From an uncultured Pelagibacteraceae bacterium (GTDB lineage Bacteria; Pseudomonadota; Alphaproteobacteria; Pelagibacterales; Pelagibacteraceae), in the NCBI GenBank assembly GCA_902512765.1, contig CABXKF010000001.1, positions 17,465-81,464 of the forward strand: a stretch of 64,000 nt of DNA, in the 5' to 3' direction. The number at the start of each line of letters is the position of its first letter. The stretch's first letter is position 1. This document shows, one piece after another, positions 37,192-45,700 of the stretch. Both the position numbers and the translations under genes were made by a program. Below the pieces are notes generated by a model. It worked only from the letters and a program-made list of their open reading frames with translations, had not been told where the DNA came from and searched no databases.

Positions 37192-38592
37192 TTACCTAGT
37201 TGAAGAGGAGACCGCTTTTTCAGCTTCTTTGTCATCCTCCATCATTTCATAGTCTAGTCCAGCTATTTCTACTTCACGTGGTATTCTTAATTTACCAAAA
37301 GCGCTTAGTATTTTAGCTATGACATAGCCTGGTATTAGTCCAAGAACTACGAACATTATTATTGCTCCTAGAAATTGTCCTAATGGGTTAATAGATGCGT
37401 AAGTTGATCCGTCCCACATAGCGCCAACACTGTATCCAGATGATGGGTAACCATTTAAAACAAATCCACAAATCACAAGACCAACAAAACCAGCATAACC
37501 ATGTACTGCTACAGCACCAACTGCATCATCGATTTTGAACTTACGTTCAACCCAGTAATGTAGTTTGTATGCAATAACAACACCGATCATACCAATGATC
37601 ATTGCTTGAATTGGATGATATAAATCATTTCCAGCTGAAGCACAGATGACACCTGCTAGTCCACTTGAGTAAGTCCAGAAAGGATCACCTTTAGCAATCC
37701 AGTATCCAGCTAATAACCCACCTGATAATGACATCAAGAAGTTAAAAGTAATACCACTAAGTGTAGTAGGGGTTACATATATGTTTGTAGCTGTCCAGTA
37801 TGTTACACCTTCCATTCCATATTCAGGTCCAAGATCAAATATCGGTATATTACATGCCGCATAAAATCCCCAGAAACCAGTATAGATTAAGAATAATCCA
37901 ACTGTAACTAACCAAGGGTTTCTTGGTCCTATATTTCTTGGCTCACCACTTGATGAGAATTTTCCAATTCTTGGTCCTAAAACCATAAGAACACCTAAAG
38001 CAAATCCACCCGCAATTGCGTGAATTACTCCTGATGCATAAGCATCGTGATATCCTAAAATTTTAAGCATCCAGCCATCAAAGTGCCATCCCCAAGCAGC
38101 ATCAATTACCCAGAAACACGAACCTATTGCAATTGCTAAAATTCCAAATGCAAAAGTTGTAATTCTTTCAATGATTGCTCCTGAAACAATAGAAGCAGCT
38201 GTCCATGAAAATAGTAAGAACGCAGCCCAGAATACACCACTTATGTGGTCACCTAAATTAATAGCCATGAATTCTGAGTTAGCCAAATACCATTTAGCAC
38301 TAAAAGTACTTTCATCGGTTATCAATGCAGCACTTTCATTCATTATTGAAGGTGCAATTCCAGGTCCTGTTGGAAATGCCCAGTAAATCCACCAACCAAA
38401 GAAAAACCAAGTTACTGTTACCAAAGGTATCAGCATTGTATTTTTCATAAGAGTATGTTGGTGATGTTTGTATCGAGAAGCTCCAACTTCATACATACAG
38501 AAACCGACGTGAATTAAAAACATCAGTACCACTGTTACCCAGTAGTAAAATTCTGTAAATATGGTTGTAAGAGCACCTAACTGATCAGTCAT
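37192..38592 (-). CDS. amt: Ammonium transporter Amt
   Basis: 466-aa polytopic membrane protein with about eleven helices. Typical segments: FLIHVGFCMYEVGASRYKHH, WHFDGWMLKILGYHDAYASGVIHAIAGGFALG, VAVHGYAGFVGLVICGFVLNGYP. The twin-His pore residues lie in the GVIHAIAGG and AVHGYAGF helices. Larger than E. coli AmtB, as in other alphaproteobacteria. SD GGGAGAG is upstream of the ATG. Placement between two amine-assimilation cassettes and without glnK nearby suggests it supplies ammonium or methylammonium to them. Confidence 0.94.
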   Translation of the reverse strand: MTDQLGALTTIFTEFYYWVTVVLMFLIHVGFCMYEVGASRYKHHQHTLMKNTMLIPLVTVTWFFFGWWIYWAFPTGPGIAPSIMNESAALITDESTFSAKWYLANSEFMAINLGDHISGVFWAAFLLFSWTAASIVSGAIIERITTFAFGILAIAIGSCFWVIDAAWGWHFDGWMLKILGYHDAYASGVIHAIAGGFALGVLMVLGPRIGKFSSSGEPRNIGPRNPWLVTVGLFLIYTGFWGFYAACNIPIFDLGPEYGMEGVTYWTATNIYVTPTTLSGITFNFLMSLSGGLLAGYWIAKGDPFWTYSSGLAGVICASAGNDLYHPIQAMIIGMIGVVIAYKLHYWVERKFKIDDAVGAVAVHGYAGFVGLVICGFVLNGYPSSGYSVGAMWDGSTYASINPLGQFLGAIIMFVVLGLIPGYVIAKILSAFGKLRIPREVEIAGLDYEMMEDDKEAEKAVSSSTR

Positions 38593-38662
38593 AATCTCTC
38601 TCCCATATTAGTTTATAGAACCCTATAAAATTTTGTAAGGTGTGACAAACAAAACAATGCTT

Positions 38663-38690
38663 AAAAACCTAGCGTGAACACTAGGTTTTT
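38663..38690 (-). terminator. Intrinsic terminator upstream of amt
   Basis: Perfect 10-bp inverted repeat AAAAACCTAG (38663-38672) / CTAGGTTTTT (38681-38690) with an 8-base loop. In the minus direction it ends the cassette B transcript just after the 140-aa gene, so amt presumably has its own promoter in 38593-38660. Confidence 0.85.
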
Positions 38691-38718
38691 AATTAATTAT
38701 CAACTTAAGATTGTTTTA

Positions 38719-39141
38719 TTAGAATTTTAAGTAAGCTTTTTTCAAATCAACAAGAGGATGTTTTGGAGACATTTGAAACTTAACCAAAAGTTCTCTTGCA
38801 ATCATATCTCTATCTTGTTGGTTGTTAGGAAGTTTAATAGATTTTGGAATAGTAACCCAGCCATTTGCGTTTCTGCAAAATACAGCTGGTTTTCCTTCTT
38901 CATAACCCATATGAACATCTTCTAACCAGTTAAGATCATCCCAACCCATAGCTTCTACATATTTTTTAAGAAATGGAGTAATTCTTTTATAATCAGGAAG
39001 TAAGTTTACATCATATCTATAACCAATATGTTGGCCAATTAGTTTTTCTCTTGCTGTTTCTTTAAAAGTACCAAGCTTTAGTTTTTTCTCTTTTTTAACT
39101 TTGCTTTTTGCTTTTGTTTTTTTTGTTTTTTTCTTAGCCAT
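38719..39141 (-). CDS. Conserved protein with lysine-rich N-terminus linked to cassette B
   Basis: 140 aa of unknown function. Residues 1-22 are almost all Lys/Thr/Ala (KKKTKKTKAKSKVKKEKK), then a globular part with IGYRYDVNLLPDYKRIT, AMGWDDLNWLEDVHMGYEEGKPAVFC and a C-terminal KKAYLKF. The neighbouring FMN subunit also begins with a KKKTKK tail, an unusual shared property. It starts 8 bases after that gene and is the last gene before the terminator, so it is probably a cassette-specific accessory protein. Confidence 0.7.
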   Translation of the reverse strand: MAKKKTKKTKAKSKVKKEKKLKLGTFKETAREKLIGQHIGYRYDVNLLPDYKRITPFLKKYVEAMGWDDLNWLEDVHMGYEEGKPAVFCRNANGWVTIPKSIKLPNNQQDRDMIARELLVKFQMSPKHPLVDLKKAYLKF

Positions 39142-39149
39142 AGTTACCT

Positions 39150-40553
39150 CTATATTTTGTGATAGTTATCAACACCAACTGTGTAGTTTGTTCCAGCTAA
39201 TGGAACTTTTGCTAAAGCAGATGCTTCCGTAGTTAATGCAGCTAAATCTTCAGGCTCTAAAGAGTGAATATTAGTTTTACCACATGCTCTTGCTAAAAGT
39301 TGAGCTTCTAACGTCATTGAATGAAGATAGTTGTAAACTCTAAGTGCAGCATCATCAGGATTTAATCTTGCTCTTAGTTTAGGATCCTGTGTTGCAACAC
39401 CAACTGGACAACGACCAGTATGACAGTGATAACATTCACCAGCTTTTACACCCATTTCTTTTTCAAAGTTAGCTTCTGGGATATCTTTATTACAGTTTAA
39501 GGCGATCATTGATCCAGTACCTATTGCAATTGCATCAGCACCTAACGCTAAAGCTTTTGCCATATCAGCACCATCTCTTACACCACCAGCATAAATTAAA
39601 GTAACTTTACCAGTTTTACCCACATCGTCGATTGCTCTTCTTGCTTCTCTAATTGCAGCTATTCCTGGAATACCAGTATTTGCAGCAGCAATGTGTGGTC
39701 CAGCTCCAGTAGAACCTTCCATTCCATCTAAATAGATAGAGTCGGGGTCACATTTTGCAGCCATACGAACATCATCATAAACTTTTGATGCACCAAGTTT
39801 TAACTGAATTGGCACTTTGTTTTTTGTTAATTGTCTTAATTCTTCAACTTTTAAAGCTAAATCATCTGGACCTAACCAGTCAGGGTGTCTAGCAGGTGAT
39901 CTTTGATCGATACCTGAAGGTAATGATCTCATCTCAGCTACTTGGTCAGTTACTTTTTGACCCATTAAGTGTCCACCCATTCCAACTTTTTGACCTTGAC
40001 CAATGAAAACTTCAATTCCATCTGCTAGTTGAGCGTGATGTGGATTAAAACCGTATCTTGATTGAATACATTGGTAGTACCATTTTTCAGAATATCTTCT
40101 TTCATCAGGTATCATTCCACCTTCTCCTGAACAAGTTGCACTACCAGCCATAGTAGCTCCTCTTGCTAAAGCAGTTTTTGCTTCATAAGAAAGTGCTCCA
40201 AAACTCATACCAGTAATGTAAACAGGTATATCAAGTTCAATTGGGTTTTCACATCTTGGTCCAATTACAGTCTTAGTTTCACATTTTTCTCTGTAACCTT
40301 CGATTACAAATCTTGTAAGTGTTCCAGGTAGAAAAACTAGATCATCAAATGTTGGAATTTTTTTCATTAATGCCATTCCACGCATTCGGTATCTACCTAA
40401 CTGAGATTTGATATGAATATCGTCTATTACCTCAGGAGTAAAAATAGCATTATGACCTAATAAACTTTTATTTCTTTTTCCATCTTCATGTGCATGAACG
40501 TCTGCTTTTCCACCAACGCCCTTACCATTTTTTTTTGTTTTTTTCTTAGGCAT
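39150..40553 (-). CDS. FMN/Fe-S glutamate-synthase domain protein of cassette B (MgsC-like)
   Basis: 467 aa, about 30 longer than its cassette A paralogue because of a lysine- and glycine-rich N-terminal tail (PKKKTKKNGKGVGGK). Barrel and FMN motifs: PVYITGMSFGALSYEAKTALARGA, IQLKLGASKVYDDVRMAAKC and LIYAGGVRDGADMAKALALGADAI. The Fe-S cluster motif is CYHCHTGRCPVGVATQDPKLRARL. Likely the catalytic synthase subunit with 40553-41407 and 41395-42339. Sequence identity to the cassette A protein is high in these motifs but it is clearly diverged. Confidence 0.88.
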   Translation of the reverse strand: MPKKKTKKNGKGVGGKADVHAHEDGKRNKSLLGHNAIFTPEVIDDIHIKSQLGRYRMRGMALMKKIPTFDDLVFLPGTLTRFVIEGYREKCETKTVIGPRCENPIELDIPVYITGMSFGALSYEAKTALARGATMAGSATCSGEGGMIPDERRYSEKWYYQCIQSRYGFNPHHAQLADGIEVFIGQGQKVGMGGHLMGQKVTDQVAEMRSLPSGIDQRSPARHPDWLGPDDLALKVEELRQLTKNKVPIQLKLGASKVYDDVRMAAKCDPDSIYLDGMEGSTGAGPHIAAANTGIPGIAAIREARRAIDDVGKTGKVTLIYAGGVRDGADMAKALALGADAIAIGTGSMIALNCNKDIPEANFEKEMGVKAGECYHCHTGRCPVGVATQDPKLRARLNPDDAALRVYNYLHSMTLEAQLLARACGKTNIHSLEPEDLAALTTEASALAKVPLAGTNYTVGVDNYHKI

Positions 40554-41407
40554 TAAATTGCTCCTTTCTTCTCTGTAGGTTCTAAATTATCGTAATTCCA
40601 AAGTTTTTTACCAGCTACAATTTTTTTCATTTTGCTTACATCAAAATTTTCACCGATTTCTGCAACTTTTAATTTTCGTTTTAACCAGTCTTGGTCACTT
40701 TTTGAAAGATCAGCATCAACAGCATCACTACCATATGAGCCAATACTTCCGCCAACAAAAATAGTACCATCATACATAGAGTCACCTAAATTTATTCCAA
40801 CATCCCCAAGAATAATTATTCTACCTCTTTGCATCATGAAACCTGTAAATGCACCAGCGTCACCACCAACAATAATTGTTCCACCTTTCATATCAATACC
40901 AGTTCTAGCACCAACACTACCTTTGCAAATTAAGTCTCCACCTCTGATAGCTGCTCCAAAACATGATCCTGCATTTTTTTCGATTACAACTTTACCAGCC
41001 ATTAAGTTTTCAGCACAAGACCAACCAACTCTACCATTAATTCTAACAGTAGGGCCATCACATGAACCCATACCAAAATAACCTAAACTTCCTTCAAAAA
41101 TTAAGTTTAATTTATTCAAAATTCCAACACCTAAACTATGTTTTCCTTGTGGGTTTTTAATAACAATAGTTCCATAACCTTGACTCATTAAATTATCGAT
41201 TTCCTTATTAGCTTCTGGAGCCGACATATCTTTTACATCAAGATCTGTTCTTTTATTGAAATCAACATCATAAGTACCAAAGTAATAAAAGTTTTCAGCT
41301 TCATCAGGGTTAAAAAACTTTTGTTGAGTTCTTCCTGTTAAAACTTCACTGTGCATCCCCATTGACTGGGCTTTTGATTTCTTCTCGCTTGTTTTTAGAT
41401 TTGCCAT
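40553..41407 (-). CDS. GXGXG glutamate-synthase domain protein of cassette B (MgsB-like)
   Basis: 284 aa: an N-terminal extension of roughly 60 residues absent from the cassette A copy, then the beta-helix with repeated G-x-G-x-G turns (GMGSCDGPTVRINGRVGWS, GSVGARTGIDMKGGTIIVGGDAG, LGDVGINLGDSMYDGTIFVGG). It overlaps the FMN gene by one base and the amidotransferase gene by 13, typical of a co-translated complex. Confidence 0.88.
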   Translation of the reverse strand: MANLKTSEKKSKAQSMGMHSEVLTGRTQQKFFNPDEAENFYYFGTYDVDFNKRTDLDVKDMSAPEANKEIDNLMSQGYGTIVIKNPQGKHSLGVGILNKLNLIFEGSLGYFGMGSCDGPTVRINGRVGWSCAENLMAGKVVIEKNAGSCFGAAIRGGDLICKGSVGARTGIDMKGGTIIVGGDAGAFTGFMMQRGRIIILGDVGINLGDSMYDGTIFVGGSIGSYGSDAVDADLSKSDQDWLKRKLKVAEIGENFDVSKMKKIVAGKKLWNYDNLEPTEKKGAI

Positions 41408-42339
41408 ACTTTTACCTCTCCATCAAATGGATCATATGTATCAATTTCTTGTGGAAGAACTGATCTGATCGCTATTTCTTCTGAACCCATTGCAACTAAA
41501 TCATCTGACTCGTAAAGAACTAATGGTTTTGCAGCCATAGTATCTTTTGCCATTCCTAACGAGTCGCTTGTTGCAACAAAATAAGTAAATACTCCATCAA
41601 GTCCTGTTAAAGAGTCTCTCATACCTTCTTCAAGACTTGCTCCCTCTCTCATTTTTTGAGCAATATAAACTGCGATTAATTCTGAGTCACACTCAGACAT
41701 AAATCTCATACCTTTATTTTCTAATGCTCTTCTATTGTTCCAATAATTTGTAAGTTGTCCGTTATGAACCACCGATACATCACTAAAAGGATAACCCCAA
41801 AAAGGGTGGGCTGATTTAATATCAACACCAGACTCTGTTGCCATTCTAGCATGACCAATTGCATGAGTTCCAACAAGTTTATCTAATGAATATCTATCAC
41901 AAACTGCTTTAGCATTTCCAAGATCTTTAATTACTTCTAAAGATTTACCCATAGAAAGAATTTCAACACCTGGAATACTTTCAATTTTTTGTGAAAAATC
42001 TAATAGATCTTTTTTATCATAAGAGATTTCATATCTTAGTGAATAGGGTAGAGTTCTTTCTTCTTTTAGAACTTTAGCCCCTAACTCTGCTAAATATTGA
42101 TCTACTATTTTCTTTCTTTCATCGTAAACAGAAACATCTTCCATAATAGACGAGCTTCCTTCACCAACATTTTCTCCTACTTTGAAACGCATGATAAAAT
42201 TTTTACCATCTGTATCACCGTATAAAGCGTAACCTGTTGAGTCTTCACCTCTATGTTTTAATGCTTGAAGCATACCCTGTAGTTCACTTCCTACGTTTGA
42301 AGATTTGCCTCTATGTATTAGTCCAGCTATCCCACACAT
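41395..42339 (-). CDS. Class II glutamine amidotransferase of cassette B (MgsA-like)
   Basis: 314 aa. MCGIAGLIHRG supplies the Cys nucleophile; KHRGEDSTGYALYG, GTHAIGHARMATESGVDIKSAHPFW and SVVHNGQLTNYWNNRR form the glutamine-binding pocket. It is a separate subunit, as in N-methylglutamate synthase and unlike ordinary GltB, where this domain is fused to the rest. It starts about 30 bases after the ligase gene. Confidence 0.88.
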   Translation of the reverse strand: MCGIAGLIHRGKSSNVGSELQGMLQALKHRGEDSTGYALYGDTDGKNFIMRFKVGENVGEGSSSIMEDVSVYDERKKIVDQYLAELGAKVLKEERTLPYSLRYEISYDKKDLLDFSQKIESIPGVEILSMGKSLEVIKDLGNAKAVCDRYSLDKLVGTHAIGHARMATESGVDIKSAHPFWGYPFSDVSVVHNGQLTNYWNNRRALENKGMRFMSECDSELIAVYIAQKMREGASLEEGMRDSLTGLDGVFTYFVATSDSLGMAKDTMAAKPLVLYESDDLVAMGSEEIAIRSVLPQEIDTYDPFDGEVKVWQI

Positions 42340-42370
42340 ATATTTTACCCCTTTTATTTATTTTTAAGAC

Positions 42371-43840
42371 CTACGGTAGACAATCAAGATAAGTGTCCAG
42401 ATCCCATTGAGTTGTTGCACCTAAAAATCTTTCCCATTCATCATTTTTATACCAATGAAATACTTTGTACATTTCATCTGGCATAGCTGATTTAATAACC
42501 TCATCCTCAGCTAAACGGTCAAGTGCTTGACCAAGACTTAAAGGTAATTTTTTAACTTCTTTACCAGCTGCTTGAGCTTCGTACATACTTCTAGACTCTG
42601 GTTTTCCTGGATCAATGTTGTTTGATATCCCATCTTCAAAACATTTTAATAATCCTGAACCCATCAAGTAAGGATTATGCATCGAGTCAACTGAACGATA
42701 TTCAAATCTTCCTGGTGCTGATACTCTTAATCCACAAGTTCTATTTTGATATCCCCAGTCTGCATAAACTGGTGCCCAAAAACCTGTATCCCATAATCTT
42801 CTATAAGAGTTTACTGTTGATGATCCAATAGCAGTCAAAGCACCTAAGTGTTTCATAACACCACCAATAGCTTTTAATCCAACTTTACCTGGTAACTGGA
42901 CATCTTTAGTATCTGGCATAAAAGTATTTGTTCCACCCTCAACATAAGTAAATACTTCGTCCATTGCAGGGATAGATTTATGAGATAATTTATTAACTTT
43001 ATCTTTTCCACCTTTCCACAAAGACATGTTGGTGTGACAACCACTTGCAGACACGCCCATAAAAGGTTTTGTCATAAAGCAAGCAATCAAATTAAATTCT
43101 CTAGCAACTTGAGCACAAATTTGCCTATAAGTTGAAAGTCTGTCTGCATTTCTTAAAACATCATCATACATCCAGTTTAATTCTAATTGACCTGGTGCAT
43201 CTTCATGGTCACCTTGAATCATATCAAGACCCATGGCTCTTGCATATTTCATTACTTGCATGAAAACAGGTCTTAAAGACTCAAATTGATCTATGTGATA
43301 ACAATAGGGTTTAGAAAAACCTTTACCAGTCGGCGTTCCATCTTCATTTTTAGTTAGCCACATCATTTCTGGTTCAGTTCCAACTCTTAACTGATATCCA
43401 TGTTTTTTCTTAAATTCTTGAGCGTGAATTCTTAGGTTTCCACGGCAATCTGAGGTTAAATGAGCACCTGGATTATCTCTTTCTTCTCTGTTTCTAAAAC
43501 AAGTAACAAATACTCTTGCAACTTTTTTATCCCAAGGCAACTGACAAAAAGTTTCTGGATCTGGAATTCCAACTAATTCTTTTGCTTCTGGTCCATACCC
43601 AATATAATTTCCGTGACGATCAACAAATAAGTTTGCTGTTGCACCATAAACTAATTGAAATCCTTTTTCACAAGTTCTTTCCCAGTGATCAGTAGGAATA
43701 CCTTTACCTACAACTCTTCCAGTAACAGAAATAAATTGAAAAAAAATATATTCAATACCAAGTTCATTAATCTTAGCTCTAACTTGCTTTACTAACTTTG
43801 CTCTACCTGGTTGGTTAACGTGTTTGTCTAGATCAGTCAT
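42371..43840 (-). CDS. glnT: Type III-like glutamine synthetase of cassette B (GmaS/GlnT family)
   Basis: 489 aa using the ATG at 43840; the ATG at 43849 would leave no spacing after GGGGGA, whereas 43840 gives eight bases. LRVGTEPEMMWLTKNEDGTPTG, GDHEDAPGQLELNWMYDDV, SGCHTNMSLWKGG and APGRFEYRSVDSMHNPYLMG correspond to the metal, ATP and glutamate sites of the GS fold. Members include gamma-glutamylmethylamide synthetase and ammonia-dependent GlnT. It is the first gene of cassette B, whereas the cassette A ligase is last. Confidence 0.87.
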   Translation of the reverse strand: MTDLDKHVNQPGRAKLVKQVRAKINELGIEYIFFQFISVTGRVVGKGIPTDHWERTCEKGFQLVYGATANLFVDRHGNYIGYGPEAKELVGIPDPETFCQLPWDKKVARVFVTCFRNREERDNPGAHLTSDCRGNLRIHAQEFKKKHGYQLRVGTEPEMMWLTKNEDGTPTGKGFSKPYCYHIDQFESLRPVFMQVMKYARAMGLDMIQGDHEDAPGQLELNWMYDDVLRNADRLSTYRQICAQVAREFNLIACFMTKPFMGVSASGCHTNMSLWKGGKDKVNKLSHKSIPAMDEVFTYVEGGTNTFMPDTKDVQLPGKVGLKAIGGVMKHLGALTAIGSSTVNSYRRLWDTGFWAPVYADWGYQNRTCGLRVSAPGRFEYRSVDSMHNPYLMGSGLLKCFEDGISNNIDPGKPESRSMYEAQAAGKEVKKLPLSLGQALDRLAEDEVIKSAMPDEMYKVFHWYKNDEWERFLGATTQWDLDTYLDCLP

Positions 43841-43912
43841 TATTTTCATCCCCCAATGAATTTTATTTATTCAAAGTTAGCTGAAAAACTTATTAGTGTC
43901 TAGGCTTGAAGT

Positions 43913-45241
43913 TTAACTCCAAGGGAACGGACTGTTCGATGTAGGGTGAAGTTCACCTTTCTCGTAACGGTTGAATCTAAACGGTTTCAATAAATCACTC
44001 TCAGTACCAAGAATTTCTTTTGCAACAAGTTCACCCACACCAATCATTTTATAACCGTGATTAGCATCAGCAATCATGTAAACATTTTCTAAAAATCTAT
44101 CAAAGATTGGAAATGAGTCTGGCGTCATACATCCAAGACCACCGGATGGTCCTTTTCTATAAAGATCTGATTTACCTTCAAATCTTTTTTGGCAATGAGC
44201 TAATGCAGAACACCACATATCATTAAATGCTTCAGTAGTTTGAAATTCTGGTGAGTCTAAACCGTATGGATCTACATTAACTTTATCAAAATGTTTATCA
44301 ACTATGTATGGAGAAGTTCCACCTTGAACTCCCAAACCTTCAATATCAGGTTTATAATAAATTCCCCAAATTTTTTCTGTGATTAATTTTTTTGTTTTGT
44401 CTGAGTATAATGGCGCAGTAGAGTCAACGTGGATTACTGGTGGTTGTTTTCCATTATTCATCTTTAAAAAATCTGGCTCAACACCAATTACACCTTCTTG
44501 AAGCATCCAATATGTCCACATATCAGTTTCGTGAAACTTACCATCTTTGCCTTTAATATTAGCTTTCTTAGGAAGTTCTAACATGTTCCAAAAGTCTCTA
44601 GCCCATGGACCTGCTCCAACAACTACTTGTTCACACTCTATTGTACCTTTGTCAGTTTCAACTCCTGTAACTGCTTTACTATTACTGCCTCTTTTAAATC
44701 CTTTAACTGTTACACCCTTCATAACCTGGACTCCATTTGAAGTAGACTTATCTTCAAGTGCTCTAATTGAGTCTTTATTAAATGCGTACCCACCTTTTTT
44801 TTCATGAAGTACTGATGTGATTCCTTGAGCTTGCCAATCATCAAACATACCTTTCATGTAATCCATGCAATCTTTTTCACCTTCAATAAATTCTGATTCG
44901 TAACCAATTGCTTTTTGTTGTTCATAGATAGTTGCAACATCTTCGTGCATTACTTCTGGTGAAATTTGTAAATAACCAACTGGGTTATATTTAAATGCTT
45001 TAGGATCGCTCTCCCAAACAGAAACAGAGTGAGCCATTAATTCTCTCATAGCTGGTTGGAAGTAATTATTTCTAACAACTCCACAAGCAATACCACTTGC
45101 TCCAGCTGCAATATCTTTTTTTTCAAGAACTACAATGTCGCCAGGATTTTTATAAGTCTCTGAAAGTTTCCAGGCTGTACTTAAACCGTGGATACCACCG
45201 CCTATAATTACTACTTTTGCTTTTGATGGTAATGTAGACAT
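43913..45241 (-). CDS. SoxB-like FAD-dependent oxidoreductase
   Basis: 442-aa DadA/SoxB-family flavoenzyme. The dinucleotide site is KVVIIGGGIHGLSTAWKLSE, with AAGASGIACGVVRNNYF next to the flavin. Middle: VVVGAGPWARDFW; C-terminal: SGGLGCMTPDSFPIFDRF and ANHGYKMIGVGELVAKE. It resembles sarcosine oxidase beta subunits and dimethylglycine-oxidising enzymes, here without its own alpha, gamma or delta genes. It follows a regulator-like gene and a DUF1989-GcvT fusion gene on the same strand, consistent with oxidation of an N-methylated amino acid with formyl transfer to tetrahydrofolate. Confidence 0.85.
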   Translation of the reverse strand: MSTLPSKAKVVIIGGGIHGLSTAWKLSETYKNPGDIVVLEKKDIAAGASGIACGVVRNNYFQPAMRELMAHSVSVWESDPKAFKYNPVGYLQISPEVMHEDVATIYEQQKAIGYESEFIEGEKDCMDYMKGMFDDWQAQGITSVLHEKKGGYAFNKDSIRALEDKSTSNGVQVMKGVTVKGFKRGSNSKAVTGVETDKGTIECEQVVVGAGPWARDFWNMLELPKKANIKGKDGKFHETDMWTYWMLQEGVIGVEPDFLKMNNGKQPPVIHVDSTAPLYSDKTKKLITEKIWGIYYKPDIEGLGVQGGTSPYIVDKHFDKVNVDPYGLDSPEFQTTEAFNDMWCSALAHCQKRFEGKSDLYRKGPSGGLGCMTPDSFPIFDRFLENVYMIADANHGYKMIGVGELVAKEILGTESDLLKPFRFNRYEKGELHPTSNSPFPWS

Positions 45242-45344
45242 AACAAAACATTATTTTTTGGAACAAGTAATTAATATAATTTTTTATAGAACTAAAAATT
45301 ATATATAAAATTTATATATTTTGAAAAATTTCAAAAAAAACTGG
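45242..45344 (-). promoter_or_regulatory. AT-rich promoter region of the SoxB-like gene
   Basis: 103 bp containing an AT-only palindromic tract (AAAATTATATATAAAATTTATATATTTT, about 45291-45321, listed by position rather than as an operator). It is the only gap long enough for an independent promoter of the 43913-45241 gene and is a plausible target for the regulator-like protein encoded just upstream. No hexamers were identified with confidence. Confidence 0.25.
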
Positions 45345-45695
45345 CTAATAACTTATGTTTTTTAAGGTGGTTAAATAATCATTAAACTCATTAATAAAGG
45401 ACTCACTTGGCATAATATTTTTTATTCTCTGATCAGTTGAAGTTTTTTCTAATCTAAAGAATCCTTTTTCACAAGCTTCGGTAATTATAAGAGCTGATTT
45501 TGGCCGAGAGGTTTTAAATAATTTTGTTTTAAGTTCCTCAACAGATAATTTTTTATTTTCTTTGTATGCCGACATTACTAATAGCATCATATGATAGTGA
45601 GAAGGTGATTTTCTAAAAAAATAGTTGCTTGATGTATGGGATTGTTTCATCTGATCTTCCCAAAAGTTTAATAGAGTTTTTTTATCCTTAGACAT
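45345..45695 (-). CDS. Putative winged-helix (MarR-like) regulator
   Basis: 116 aa. A helical segment is followed by KLSVEELKTKLFKTSRPKSALIITEACEKGFFRLE and STDQRIKNIMPSESF, which resemble a helix-turn-helix plus wing with the D-x-R...P-S-E pattern of MarR proteins. It is short and diverged, so DNA binding is a prediction. The gene lies 5 bases after the DUF1989-GcvT fusion, so local control of betaine or methylamine genes is plausible. Confidence 0.5.
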   Translation of the reverse strand: MSKDKKTLLNFWEDQMKQSHTSSNYFFRKSPSHYHMMLLVMSAYKENKKLSVEELKTKLFKTSRPKSALIITEACEKGFFRLEKTSTDQRIKNIMPSESFINEFNDYLTTLKNISY

Positions 45696-45700
45696 TAAAT

